NCBI GenBank assembly: GCA_947474005.1
Contig: CANJHI010000018.1
Location: forward strand, 1 to 51,551
Length of the DNA stretch: 51,551 nt
Source: Alphaproteobacteria bacterium
GTDB lineage: Bacteria > Pseudomonadota > Alphaproteobacteria > Reyranellales > Reyranellaceae
Direction of reading: 5' to 3'
Position numbers and translations under genes: made by a program. Within the stretch, counting starts at the first letter, position 1; each line of letters opens with the position of its first letter. Under the pieces are notes generated by a model. That model had not been told where the DNA came from and made no database searches. It saw only the letters and a list, made by a program, of their open reading frames with translations. Positions 29,052 through 37,072 of the stretch are shown one piece after another.

Positions 29052-29840
29052 CTAGGGTCTTACACCCGGTGATTCGAGCATCATGCCCCTCGCCCGATCC
29101 ATGAGGAAGAGATCGAGCATGACGTATTCGGTGGCATCGTAGGCGTAGGGCTCGGCACGGATGCCGGCAAGACAATTGCGCAGGCGGCGTTTTAGCGAGC
29201 CCAGCGTCTGCCATTCGAGCCGGTAGATCGGATAGCCGGTGGGATGAGCTTCGGGGATCGTCACGCCGGCGAGCTTCCGGCCGGCATTGTCGTCGTGGCA
29301 GATCGCACAGGACAGGTTGAGCTGACCTTGGCGGACCTTCCAGAGATCCTGCCCCTTGAGGCGAAACGGGACAAGTTTCGGATCGTCCGGCGGCGCGATC
29401 GGCAGTCCCCGCGACTGGTGCGCGACATAGGCCGCGAGCGCCAGCAACTCCCGGCTTTCGGGCGGAAAACCGGCGGCCTGCTGGTTGGCCGTGCGGCAGA
29501 GATTGATCCGGCCCTCGAGATCGACCGGCGCGTCGGCGTCCTTCGGAATGGCGGGGTAGCGTGCGGCGACGCCCTTCATGCTGGCCGCACCGCCATGGCA
29601 ATCGGCGCAGGACTTGCCGGCCGCCCCCGCGGCCTTGCCCCATAGCTGGCCCCCCAGCTGCACGAACAGCATGCCGGGATTGGCGGTGTCGTCGTCCTGC
29701 ATCTTCTGCAGCGCCTCGCCCATGTCCTGGGTGCCGGAGCGACGCTTGTCGGTCGCGCCCTTGTCAGCCATGCCTTGGGCCAGCGCCCAGGAAGCGGCGA
29801 AGACGATCGCCAGCCCGATACCCAGGCGCAGCACCTTCAT
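29052..29840 (-). CDS. soxA: Sulfur oxidation c-type cytochrome SoxA (dihaem)
   Basis: 262 residues from the ATG at 29840, overlapping soxZ by four bases (ATGA). A Sec signal peptide ends near residue 22. Two haem-binding motifs are present: CADCH at 78-82 and CAICH at 178-182. The active-site Cys223 lies in RRLRNCLAGIRAEPY, the family motif for the persulfidated haem-ligand cysteine. With SoxX it should form the periplasmic SoxAX enzyme that joins a sulfur substrate to the SoxY cysteine. All catalytic features are intact even though the partner SoxY has an unusual arm. Confidence 0.93.
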   Translation of the reverse strand: MKVLRLGIGLAIVFAASWALAQGMADKGATDKRRSGTQDMGEALQKMQDDDTANPGMLFVQLGGQLWGKAAGAAGKSCADCHGGAASMKGVAARYPAIPKDADAPVDLEGRINLCRTANQQAAGFPPESRELLALAAYVAHQSRGLPIAPPDDPKLVPFRLKGQDLWKVRQGQLNLSCAICHDDNAGRKLAGVTIPEAHPTGYPIYRLEWQTLGSLKRRLRNCLAGIRAEPYAYDATEYVMLDLFLMDRARGMMLESPGVRP

Positions 29841-30157
29841 TCGACGGCGATAGCGACCCGCTCCTCGACGACGAAGCCTTCGTCGCCGGTCCAGCGCAGG
29901 CCGACCGTGCCGCTCTCGCTCGCCACAGCGAAGAAGGAGACGAACGGGTTGGCGGCGATCGCAGGCGACATCTCCATGTCGAAGATCTCGGTGCCATTCC
30001 ATGTCGCGGTGAAGCGCTCGATGATGTTGCGCGGGATGATCCGGCCGTTCGGGCCCGGGCGGAAGCCGGTCTCCATGGGATGCAGGATCAGCGCCTTGAT
30101 CTCGACGACCGAGCCACGCTTGGCCGTCTTCGGCGCGTTGACGAGGACGTTGGCCAT
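29837..30157 (-). CDS. soxZ: SoxZ carrier subunit
   Basis: 106 residues, usual SoxZ length, with no signal peptide because it is exported with SoxY. VLVNAPKTAKRGSVVEIKAL, HPMETGFR and a C-terminal VGLRWTGDEGFVVEERVAI are typical of its immunoglobulin-like fold. It starts in a TGATG overlap with the SoxY-like stop codon, so production of the two subunits is coupled. Confidence 0.93.
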   Translation of the reverse strand: MANVLVNAPKTAKRGSVVEIKALILHPMETGFRPGPNGRIIPRNIIERFTATWNGTEIFDMEMSPAIAANPFVSFFAVASESGTVGLRWTGDEGFVVEERVAIAVE

Positions 30158-30636
30158 CAGGTCGCCTCCTCGAGGCAGGCGGCGAGCGTTACGATCACAT
30201 CGGCGCGGGCGCTCCAGAACTGCCCGCCCGAGGTTTCGGCGATGGCCACGATCTTCTGCGAATCGCCCAGCTTGATGCGCGTGCCGACGACGGCGCGGCC
30301 GTTGCGCGGCCCGAGCCGGGCGGTGAAGACGCCGGGCTGCGGGTTCTTCTCGTTGAAGACGTGGATGGCCTTGATGTAGTCGGCCTCGGTCATCGGGCTC
30401 TCGACCGACACGACCAGCGGCACGGTGCTGCCGTTCTCGACCAGCGGCGGCAGGTCGAGGCTCACCCGCCCTTCGCGGATCGGGGTGTCGCCCACGACCT
30501 TGCGGATGGCGGCCGCCATGGCTTCGGGCGTCGCCGAGGCGGAACCGAACGGCAGGACGACGATGGCCCCAGCGGTGGCCCCCGCAGTGGCTGCAGTGCC
30601 GGCAAGGAAACGACGCCTGTCCATCTGGTGGTCCAT
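30157..30636 (-). CDS. SoxY-related sulfur carrier with an AACLEEAT arm
   Basis: 159 residues (an ATG four codons further in, MDRRRFLAG, is equally possible). A Tat signal (DRRRFLAGTAATAGA) leads the export of the SoxYZ pair. The beta-sandwich domain matches SoxY (VPLVVSVESPMTEADYI, FTARLGPRNGRAVVGTRIKL). The C-terminus is unusual: true SoxY ends in GGCGG, whose Cys carries the substrate; here it ends VTLAACLEEAT, with a single Cys154 and a longer, acidic tail. From memory a SoxY-related group with an AACIE arm has been named and set apart from thiosulfate-oxidising SoxY. Function as a covalent carrier is likely, but substrate may differ. Confidence 0.88.
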   Translation of the reverse strand: MDHQMDRRRFLAGTAATAGATAGAIVVLPFGSASATPEAMAAAIRKVVGDTPIREGRVSLDLPPLVENGSTVPLVVSVESPMTEADYIKAIHVFNEKNPQPGVFTARLGPRNGRAVVGTRIKLGDSQKIVAIAETSGGQFWSARADVIVTLAACLEEAT

Positions 30637-31077
30637 TCAGTCCTTCAAGGTTGCGAGATAGGCCACGACATCCTCGACCTGCGCGGCCGACAGGATGGTC
30701 TTGCCGTCGAAATTGCGGGCGACCCGCTGCAGGCCGCTGGTCCGGTAATAGGCCGGCATGATCGTGTCGGCATTGAGACGCGCGCCGTCGACGATGCGCA
30801 GCCGCAACTGCCCCTCCGACCAGCGCGAGCCAGCCCCGGCGAGACTCGGAGAGAGGTCACCCTGGAAGCGCTCCTCGGCGATCGGGCCGGAATGGCACAG
30901 CAGACAAAGCCCGATGCCGCGGTTGGCCACGATCGCGCGGCCGCGGGCGGCGTCGCCCGGCTGCCCGGTGAGCGAGGCGGGAATACCGTCGCCCACAATC
31001 TGCGGGGCGATCTGCTGGGCAACCGCGGCCGGCGCGGCGAGCGCCAGGGCGGCGGCAAGCAGGCCCGGGCGCAGCAT
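30637..31077 (-). CDS. soxX: Sulfur oxidation c-type cytochrome SoxX (monohaem)
   Basis: 146 residues with a Sec signal peptide to about residue 20. One haem site, CLLCH at 58-62, and the distal Met107 in MPAYYR. The core pattern LSPSLAGAGSRWSEGQLRLRI and the C-terminal ILSAAQVEDVVAYLATLKD identify SoxX rather than a generic cytochrome c. It should be the electron-accepting subunit of SoxAX. The stop codon directly precedes the SoxY-like gene, and its start follows the flavoprotein stop by 3 bases. Confidence 0.9.
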   Translation of the reverse strand: MLRPGLLAAALALAAPAAVAQQIAPQIVGDGIPASLTGQPGDAARGRAIVANRGIGLCLLCHSGPIAEERFQGDLSPSLAGAGSRWSEGQLRLRIVDGARLNADTIMPAYYRTSGLQRVARNFDGKTILSAAQVEDVVAYLATLKD

Positions 31078-31080
31078 CGC

Positions 31081-32340
31081 TCAGCCGAAGGTTTCGGCGG
31101 TGATGGTGCGGAACCAGCTCGAGGCATAGAGCGCCTCCTGGCCGCGCAAGCCACCCACCGCACTGAGCGGGCTCACCCCGCCCGCCCCGGGGATGTCGGC
31201 GAGCAGGCCCTTGTCCGGCCGGTAGACGCCGGCGATCGAGATGCCGTAGTCGGCGGCCAGCAGGCTGTAGCAGGTGTTGATCAACAGCGGCTGCTGGGGC
31301 GCGCGGCCGGCCAGCAGCTCGACGATAGCCGCAGCGCAGACCTTCGCCTGGGCGTTGGCCGCGAACGCCGACTTGGGCATCGCCCCCATGATGGCGGCAT
31401 CGCCCAGCACGTGGATGCCACGCTGCAGGGTCGACTCGAACGCCACCGGCTCGACCGGGCACCAGCCGGTGCGGTCGGCCACGCGGGCTTTGGCGGCGAT
31501 GGCGCCGGCCTTCTGCGGCGGGATGACGTTGGCAACGTCGGCCTTGTGGCTGCCGAACTCGGTGGTGAGCGTCAGCGTTGCCGGATCGACCGAGGTCACC
31601 TTGCCGCCCTTGCTGAGCGGCACCCACTCGATCGTGCCGGGATAGAGCTGGGCCCAGCCGTCCTGGAACAGACGCTGCTTGGAGAAAGCGTCCTTGGAGT
31701 CGAGCAGCAGAAGCTTGGACTTCGGCTTCCAGATGCTCAGCCAGTAGGCGATCAGGCTGGCGCGTTCGTAGGGACCGGGCGGACAGCGAAACGGATTGGG
31801 CGGCGACGACATCACCACCAGGCCGCCATCTCTCATGTCCTGGAGCTGCTGGCGCAGCAGCACGGTCTGGGCACCGGCCTTCCAGGCGTGCGGCATCTTC
31901 TGGGCTGCCGCTTCGTCGTAGCCGGGGATCGCTCCCCAGTCGAAGTCGATGCCGGGCGAGAGCACCAGCCGATCCCACGAGAGCTGCGTGCCATCGGCCA
32001 GGGTCACCGTCCGGGCCAAAGCGTCGATCGCGGTCGCGGACGTTTCAGCGACCGTGACACCAGCCGCTTTGATGCCGTCGTAGCGGAACTGCTGCTGGGA
32101 CATCTCGCGCAGATTGGCGAGCACCGAGTTGCTGAAGGGACAGGCCGTGTAGATCGGGTTGGGCTCGACCAGGGTGACGCCGAGCTTGGGGTCGAGCTGC
32201 TTCAGCGTGCGCGCCGCAGTGGCGCCGCCGAAGCCTCCCCCCACGACGACGACGCGGGCAGCACCTTGCGCCGAGGCAAGCGACGGAGCCGCGAGACCGG
32301 CAGCACCGGCGAGCTTGAGAAAGGTACGACGCGTTGCCAT
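31081..32340 (-). CDS. Flavocytochrome c sulfide dehydrogenase-type flavoprotein (SoxF/FccB-like)
   Basis: 419 residues with a Tat signal (TRRTFLKLAGAAGLAAP). FAD-binding motif VVVVGGGFGGATAARTL at about 30-46. Cys67 in YTACPFSN sits where the flavoprotein of A. vinosum holds FAD covalently. Cys186 (FRCPPGPYERA) and Cys357 (NTCYSLL) match the redox-active cysteine pair that handles sulfide. The C-terminal FCSD domain (DYGISIAGVYRPDKG) is present. It should oxidise sulfide or a persulfide in the periplasm and pass electrons to the small cytochrome encoded directly upstream. Confidence 0.92.
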   Translation of the reverse strand: MATRRTFLKLAGAAGLAAPSLASAQGAARVVVVGGGFGGATAARTLKQLDPKLGVTLVEPNPIYTACPFSNSVLANLREMSQQQFRYDGIKAAGVTVAETSATAIDALARTVTLADGTQLSWDRLVLSPGIDFDWGAIPGYDEAAAQKMPHAWKAGAQTVLLRQQLQDMRDGGLVVMSSPPNPFRCPPGPYERASLIAYWLSIWKPKSKLLLLDSKDAFSKQRLFQDGWAQLYPGTIEWVPLSKGGKVTSVDPATLTLTTEFGSHKADVANVIPPQKAGAIAAKARVADRTGWCPVEPVAFESTLQRGIHVLGDAAIMGAMPKSAFAANAQAKVCAAAIVELLAGRAPQQPLLINTCYSLLAADYGISIAGVYRPDKGLLADIPGAGGVSPLSAVGGLRGQEALYASSWFRTITAETFG

Positions 32341-32343
32341 CGA

Positions 32344-32649
32344 CTACTCCGGCTGGACCGCGAACCAGGCCGCGATCGCTTCGGTCTGCTGGTCGTCGAA
32401 GCCCTTGGCGATGCGCCCCATCACGCTGGAGGGCCAGGCATCGCTCCGGTATTCGCGCATGGCCGTGACGATGTCGGCCGACTTGCGCCCGGCGATGCGC
32501 GGGATGACGGAGTCGGTCACCTTCATGGGCGCATGACAGCCGGTGCACGAACTGGCCCCCGGCGGCCCATTGGGCGGGGCATCGGCCGCCTGCGCCGGGC
32601 CGCCCGACAGGAATGCCAGGGCCAGCGCCGGCAGCAGCAATCGACCCAT
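32344..32649 (-). CDS. Small periplasmic cytochrome c (SoxE/FccA-like)
   Basis: 101 residues with a Sec signal peptide to about residue 21. One haem motif CTGCH at 35-39 and likely distal Met77 (PSSVMGRIAKG). Short class I cytochrome c of the c553 type. Its position between the molybdenum hydroxylase (0 bases apart) and the flavoprotein (3 bases) suggests it accepts electrons from one or both. Confidence 0.9.
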   Translation of the reverse strand: MGRLLLPALALAFLSGGPAQAADAPPNGPPGASSCTGCHAPMKVTDSVIPRIAGRKSADIVTAMREYRSDAWPSSVMGRIAKGFDDQQTEAIAAWFAVQPE

Positions 32650-34830
32650 TTACGCGCCTTTCTTCAGCTCATGATGCATCAGCGGCAGGTTGCGAACGCG
32701 CTTGCCCGTCGCCTTGGCGATCGCATTCAAGACCGCAGGCGCGGCCACCGCAATGGTGGGCTCGCCGACTCCGCCCCAGAAGTCGTTGGTCGGGACCAGC
32801 ACGGTCTCGACCCTGGGCATCTCGTCGATGCGCATCACGTTGTGGCTGTCGAAGTTGGTCTGCTCGACGGCACCGTCCTTCACGGTGATCTCGCCGTAGA
32901 GCACCGCCGACAGGCCGTAGACGAACGAACCCGCGACCTGACGCTCGATCTGCGCCGGGTTGACGACATGGCCGGGGTTGGTGGCCGCCGTGATCTTGTG
33001 GATCTTGAGATGGCCCTCGGGGCTCACCGAGACTTCAGCGACGCCGGCCACGTAACTGCCATAGCCCATGACCTGCGAGATGCCATGGAAATGACCCTCC
33101 GGCAGCGGCTTGCCATAGCCCGCCTTGTCGGCAGCGGCCTTCAGCACCGCGGCCCACTTGGGCTTCAGCAGCTTCATGCGGAAGGCCAGCGGATCCTGGC
33201 CCGCGGCCTCGGCCAATTCGTCCATGAAGCATTCCATGTAGACGGCGTTCTGGTTCACGTTCACGCCACGCCAGAAGCCCGGCGTGATGTGCGGATTGCG
33301 CATCGCATGGTCGATCAGGAGGTTCGGCACGTTGTAGCCGTAGGCCGCCTCGGCGCCGCCTGCCATCAGGCCCTGGAACGTCGCGGGGTCCATGCCGTTC
33401 ACGAGGTTTCCCGGCAGCAGCGAGGCCAGGATCGACTGGCCGGAGATGCGGACCTGCAGCCCGACCAGGTTGCCCTGGGCATCGAGGCCGCCCGTGAGCT
33501 TGCACATCGTGATCGGATGATACTGGCAGTGCGTCATGTCCTCTTCGCGCGACCACATCAGCTTGATCGGCGTGCCTTGCATCTCCTTGGCGACCAGCAC
33601 GGCCTGGCGGACATAGTCCGAACGGCCACGCCGGCCGAAGCCACCGCCCAACATCAGCTTGATGACATCGCACTTGGCGACCGGCAGGCCGGACGCCTCG
33701 GAGGCGGCGGCAAGGGCCGCCTCGCCGTTCTGCGTGCCGCACCAAACCTCGCACTTGTCGGCCGTGACGAGCGCCGTGGCGTTCATCGGCTCCATGGTGA
33801 CGTGGTGCTGGTAGGGGAAGCTATAGATCGCCTCCACCTTCTTGGCGGCGCCGTCGATCGCGGCCTTGGCGTCGCCCACCTTGTTGCCGACGAAGGCTTC
33901 GGGCGCGGTGAGGCCTTCCGTCAGCAGGGCGGCGATGCTCTCGCTCGACACCTTGCCGAGATCGCCGATGTCCCACTCGGTGGGAAGGGCTGCCAGCGCG
34001 GTGCGGGCGTTCCAGTAGGTGTTGGCCACGACCACGACGGCATTGCCGTCGATCGCCACGACCTTCTTCACGCCCGGCATCTTCTCGACCTTGGCCGCGT
34101 CGAAGCTCTTGAGCTTGCCGCCGATCACCGGGCAGGCGCGGACGGTCGCCACGAGCATGCCGGGCATCGTGAAGTCGATGCCATAGATCTGCTTGCCGGT
34201 GACCTTGTCGAGCGTATCGAGCTTCTTCACCGGCTTGCCGGCGATCTTCCAGTCCTTCACGTCCTTGAGCTTCACCTCCTTGGGCGGCTCGAGCTGGGCC
34301 GCTGCCGCGGCGACCGCACCGTAAGTGAGCTTCTTGCCCGATCCCTTGTGGGTGATGACGCTGTTGGCCGCGCTGCACTCGGCCGCCGGCACCTTCCATT
34401 CCGCCGCCGCCGCCGCGATCAGCATCTCGCGCGCCATGGCGCCGCCTTCGCGGACATACTGGTTGCTCTCGCGGATGCCGCGACTGCCGCCGGTCGAGAA
34501 ATTCTTCCACACGCGGTTGCGCCTGAGGTTCTCGCCCGGCGTGGGATACTCCCAAGTGACCTTGCTCCAGTCGCACTCGAGTTCCTCGGCGACGAGCTGT
34601 GCAAGACCCGTCAGCGTGCCCTGGCCCATCTCCGAGCGGGCAATGCGGATCACCACCTTGTCGTCGGGCATGACCACGACCCAGGCGTTGAGTTCCTTGG
34701 CCTCGGCGGCATGCGCCACGCCAAAGGTGCTGAAGCCCAGCGAGAAGCCGCCAGCGACGGCAGCGCCGCTGACCATGAAGCCCCTGCGACGAAGAGAGGG
34801 ACGGCGAAGAGACGTCTGATGAATCGTCAT
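32650..34830 (-). CDS. Periplasmic molybdenum hydroxylase large subunit (isoquinoline 1-oxidoreductase beta-like)
   Basis: 726 residues from the ATG at 34830, which has GGGGAGG 8 bases upstream; the longer open frame is the overlap with the 2Fe-2S gene. A Tat signal (RRGFMVSGAAVAGGF) indicates folded export with cofactor. Xanthine-oxidase-family domains follow: LNAWVVVMPDDKVVIRIARSE, GGGFGRRGRSDYV for cofactor contact, and GVGEP with Glu690 at the place of the catalytic Glu. The Tat-exported two-subunit IorAB type hydroxylates N-heterocycles or oxidises aldehydes. Its place at the head of a sox-like operon is unusual. Confidence 0.9.
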   Translation of the reverse strand: MTIHQTSLRRPSLRRRGFMVSGAAVAGGFSLGFSTFGVAHAAEAKELNAWVVVMPDDKVVIRIARSEMGQGTLTGLAQLVAEELECDWSKVTWEYPTPGENLRRNRVWKNFSTGGSRGIRESNQYVREGGAMAREMLIAAAAAEWKVPAAECSAANSVITHKGSGKKLTYGAVAAAAAQLEPPKEVKLKDVKDWKIAGKPVKKLDTLDKVTGKQIYGIDFTMPGMLVATVRACPVIGGKLKSFDAAKVEKMPGVKKVVAIDGNAVVVVANTYWNARTALAALPTEWDIGDLGKVSSESIAALLTEGLTAPEAFVGNKVGDAKAAIDGAAKKVEAIYSFPYQHHVTMEPMNATALVTADKCEVWCGTQNGEAALAAASEASGLPVAKCDVIKLMLGGGFGRRGRSDYVRQAVLVAKEMQGTPIKLMWSREEDMTHCQYHPITMCKLTGGLDAQGNLVGLQVRISGQSILASLLPGNLVNGMDPATFQGLMAGGAEAAYGYNVPNLLIDHAMRNPHITPGFWRGVNVNQNAVYMECFMDELAEAAGQDPLAFRMKLLKPKWAAVLKAAADKAGYGKPLPEGHFHGISQVMGYGSYVAGVAEVSVSPEGHLKIHKITAATNPGHVVNPAQIERQVAGSFVYGLSAVLYGEITVKDGAVEQTNFDSHNVMRIDEMPRVETVLVPTNDFWGGVGEPTIAVAAPAVLNAIAKATGKRVRNLPLMHHELKKGA

Positions 34831-34844
34831 GATGCGTCCTCCCC

Positions 34845-35294
34845 TCAGGCCTTGGCGGCGGCGTGGATGGCTTCGCGCACCTGCTGGTAGGTGCCGCAGC
34901 GACAGATGTTGGTGATGGCCGCGTCGATGTCGGCATCCGTCGGCTTGGGCTTGGCCGCGAGCAGCGCGGTGGCCGCCATGATCATGCCGCTCTGGCAGTA
35001 GCCGCATTGCGGGACATCGAGCTCGACCCAGGCCTGCTGGATCTTGGTGAGCGTGCCGTTGGCGGCCAACGCCTCGATGGTCGTGATCTTGCGGTTGCCC
35101 ACCGAGTTGACGGGAACCTGGCACGAACGGGTTGCCACGCCGTCGATGTGGACGGTGCAGGAGCCGCACTGGGCGATGCCACAGCCATATTTCGTGCCGG
35201 TGAGATTGAGCTGCTCGCGCAGGACCCACAACAGCGGCGTACGCGGATCGGCACTATGGTTCAGCGCCTTGCCGTTGACATTGAGGACAGCCAT
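34845..35294 (-). CDS. 2Fe-2S subunit of the molybdenum hydroxylase (IorA-like)
   Basis: 149 residues from the ATG at 35294. Two 2Fe-2S sites are complete: plant-type ferredoxin cysteines C38, C43, C46 and C58, and the helical domain cysteines C97, C100, C131 and C133. No signal peptide, so it is probably exported bound to the Tat-tagged large subunit. It passes electrons from molybdopterin to a cytochrome c. First gene of the nine-gene operon; the next starts 14 bases later. Confidence 0.93.
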   Translation of the reverse strand: MAVLNVNGKALNHSADPRTPLLWVLREQLNLTGTKYGCGIAQCGSCTVHIDGVATRSCQVPVNSVGNRKITTIEALAANGTLTKIQQAWVELDVPQCGYCQSGMIMAATALLAAKPKPTDADIDAAITNICRCGTYQQVREAIHAAAKA

Positions 35295-35608
35295 CCCGGT
35301 CTCCTGTTGTTTGGAGTGTGGCGGAGAGCCTAACCGAGGCGACGCGCGCCGCATAGCAACTGCATCACCTTCACGGAGGTGTGAAGTCCGGCGGGCCAGA
35401 GTCTCAGAATAGTCTTCCTATCTTGCGCGGCTCATTCGGTCCCGAGCCATTGATTCCAAAGGATTTCCGCCGATGAGAATGAGAAAGAAAGTGTCGAATT
35501 TTTCGACTTCCATTCTCCTCCCCGGACGCGTGAATGAATTCGCCCGGACGATCGATGGAACGAGGTAGGAAGATAGGAATTCTGTAGGAAAAAGTCAAGG
35601 CCAGGCGG
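35295..35608. promoter_or_regulatory. Upstream region of the iorAB-sox operon
   Basis: 314 bases without a gene, AT-richer than the surroundings, between the operon start and the dipeptidase stop. It should hold the operon promoter. A small palindrome GTCGAA-TTT-TTCGAC lies at 35493-35507 and could be an operator. I cannot assign -10 and -35 boxes with confidence. Confidence 0.45.
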
Positions 35609-36940
35609 TTAGCCGATGCAGGCCTCGAAGACGCGCCGGTAATTGCCGCCCAGGAGTTTTGCCGTCTCCTCTGCGTTGAATCGCGTGCGCAAGGCGGCGG
35701 CGAGCTGCGGCAGATCGGCGTAGCTCGGCATCGTACTGCCACCGGGCAGACCCATCTGGTCGGTGCCGAGCCCGACGCAATCGATGCCGACCACGTCGAC
35801 CATCCGCGCGAAGCCGTCCGTGGCATAGGACACGATGTTCGGGAAAAAGGCCGGGATCGGCCAGATGCCGATGACGCCGCCGGTGGCGGCGATGGCCCGC
35901 GCATGATCCGACGTGATCTGCCGGGTCCACGGTGCCGGCCGGTCGCTGAGCGAGGTGTGCGACAGGACGAGCGGCCTGGACGTCGCAGCGGCCGCCTTCT
36001 TCACGAGCTCGTAGGGGCCGTGCGCCACGTCGACCACGATGCCGATCTGGTTGCAGCGGCGGATCACCTCGGCGCCGAACGCCGTCAGCCCGCCATGCAC
36101 ACTGGGCTCAGTCTGGATATCGCCCAGCTCATTCGGCCGGTAATGCGTGAGCTGCAGATGGCGCAGCGCCCAGCGCTGGTGAGCCTCGTCGAGGCGCTCG
36201 ATCCGGCCTTCGAGGAAATCCGCGCCTTCGGACGAGACGATGACGGAGGGCCGGCTGGACCGTGCCGCGCGCAGCTCTGCAGCACTCCGGATGATCGGCA
36301 GGTTCTGGTCGCGGGCGAGCTTGTGCAGTGCCGGAAACGAGGATTGGCTGAAGGTGTAGAGTTCACCGGGCCTGGGATCGCGGCCCGGGCGCAAGCGGCC
36401 GCCACTCGTCGTGATGATCGGCGAGTCGGAAACGACCGCAAGGCAGATCGCGGAGACGCCGCCCTGGCTCATCGGGCTGGCGACGGCGAGCGCCTGGCCA
36501 CGGCCCAGGCTCATCTGGATGATGTTGCCGGCATGGCTGTGGACGTCGACCGCCGTGCCGTCGACGGCTTGCGCCATCGCGGGCACCGGAAGACAGAACA
36601 GCGGGCTTGCGGCCAGCATCGCGCGGCGCGTCATGCCTGGCGCCACTTCGGCACCGTGCAATTGATAGCGCCATCCGTCGCTACCGGACGATACGCGCCA
36701 AGTGCCGCCGAGACGCAGCGCGCCATTCCCGAGCTTCAACGGCTGATCGGCGAAGACCTCGACCACGGCCAGCGGATTGTTGGGCACGCAGCCCTGGCAG
36801 CAGCCGGGCTCGGCCATCATCAGGAAATGGTCGGCGCGTCCGGACGGCAGCAACGTGAGCGGAAAACCGGTGATCTCGACAGACTTGCCATTGGCCTTGT
36901 CGGCGCGCGGCTTGCCGAGGTCCTGCCAGGACAGGCGCAT
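35609..36940 (-). CDS. DUF3299-like domain fused to Tat-type membrane dipeptidase (M19 family)
   Basis: 443 residues in one open frame. Residues 1-100 resemble DUF3299 (KSVEITGFPLTLLPSGRADHF, then a Cys cluster EPGCCQGCVPNNP). At residue 103 a second Met starts a twin-arginine signal (MTRRAMLAASPLFCLPVPAMA), followed by a renal-dipeptidase-like TIM barrel with VDVHSHAGN, SSEGADFLEG, VVDVAHG, LSHTSLSDRP and GLGTDQMG. M19 enzymes bind two zinc ions and cleave dipeptides or lactones. A signal in mid-protein means either a true fusion or two products from two starts (36940 and 36634). It lies 9 bases after the end of the redoxin tail. Confidence 0.8.
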   Translation of the reverse strand: MRLSWQDLGKPRADKANGKSVEITGFPLTLLPSGRADHFLMMAEPGCCQGCVPNNPLAVVEVFADQPLKLGNGALRLGGTWRVSSGSDGWRYQLHGAEVAPGMTRRAMLAASPLFCLPVPAMAQAVDGTAVDVHSHAGNIIQMSLGRGQALAVASPMSQGGVSAICLAVVSDSPIITTSGGRLRPGRDPRPGELYTFSQSSFPALHKLARDQNLPIIRSAAELRAARSSRPSVIVSSEGADFLEGRIERLDEAHQRWALRHLQLTHYRPNELGDIQTEPSVHGGLTAFGAEVIRRCNQIGIVVDVAHGPYELVKKAAAATSRPLVLSHTSLSDRPAPWTRQITSDHARAIAATGGVIGIWPIPAFFPNIVSYATDGFARMVDVVGIDCVGLGTDQMGLPGGSTMPSYADLPQLAAALRTRFNAEETAKLLGGNYRRVFEACIG

Positions 36941-36949
36941 CTAATCTCC

Positions 36950-37072
36950 CTAGAGCTTGGGAGGCGGATAATAAGGCCTTTCACCCAGCGCTTGCACGCG
37001 TTTCCAGAATTCGGGACCCGAGGCCTTGCCGACCTCGTCGAGGTCGGCGGCCTGGCGCCACAGGCTCCATGA
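36950..37072 (-). other. Coding-looking tail of the redoxin gene beyond an in-frame TAG
   Basis: Directly after the TAG at 37075-37073, the same frame stays open for 40 sense codons to a TAG at 36952-36950. It reads SWSLWRQAADLDEVG and later ERPYYPPPKL, with GC-rich third positions and a sequence that continues the helical-repeat C-terminus naturally. It probably was, or is, the true end of the protein. Confidence 0.6.

Noticed and set aside
30157..30636. Calling the SoxY-like gene a standard thiosulfate-oxidising SoxY
   Set aside because: The GGCGG carrier arm is absent and no soxB or soxCD lies in the window, so the standard role is not supported.
30361..34890. 1509-residue plus-strand frame opposite the sox-like operon
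   Set aside because: It is antisense to several well-defined genes with intact haem, Fe-S and Tat motifs. Such long antisense frames are common in GC-rich DNA.
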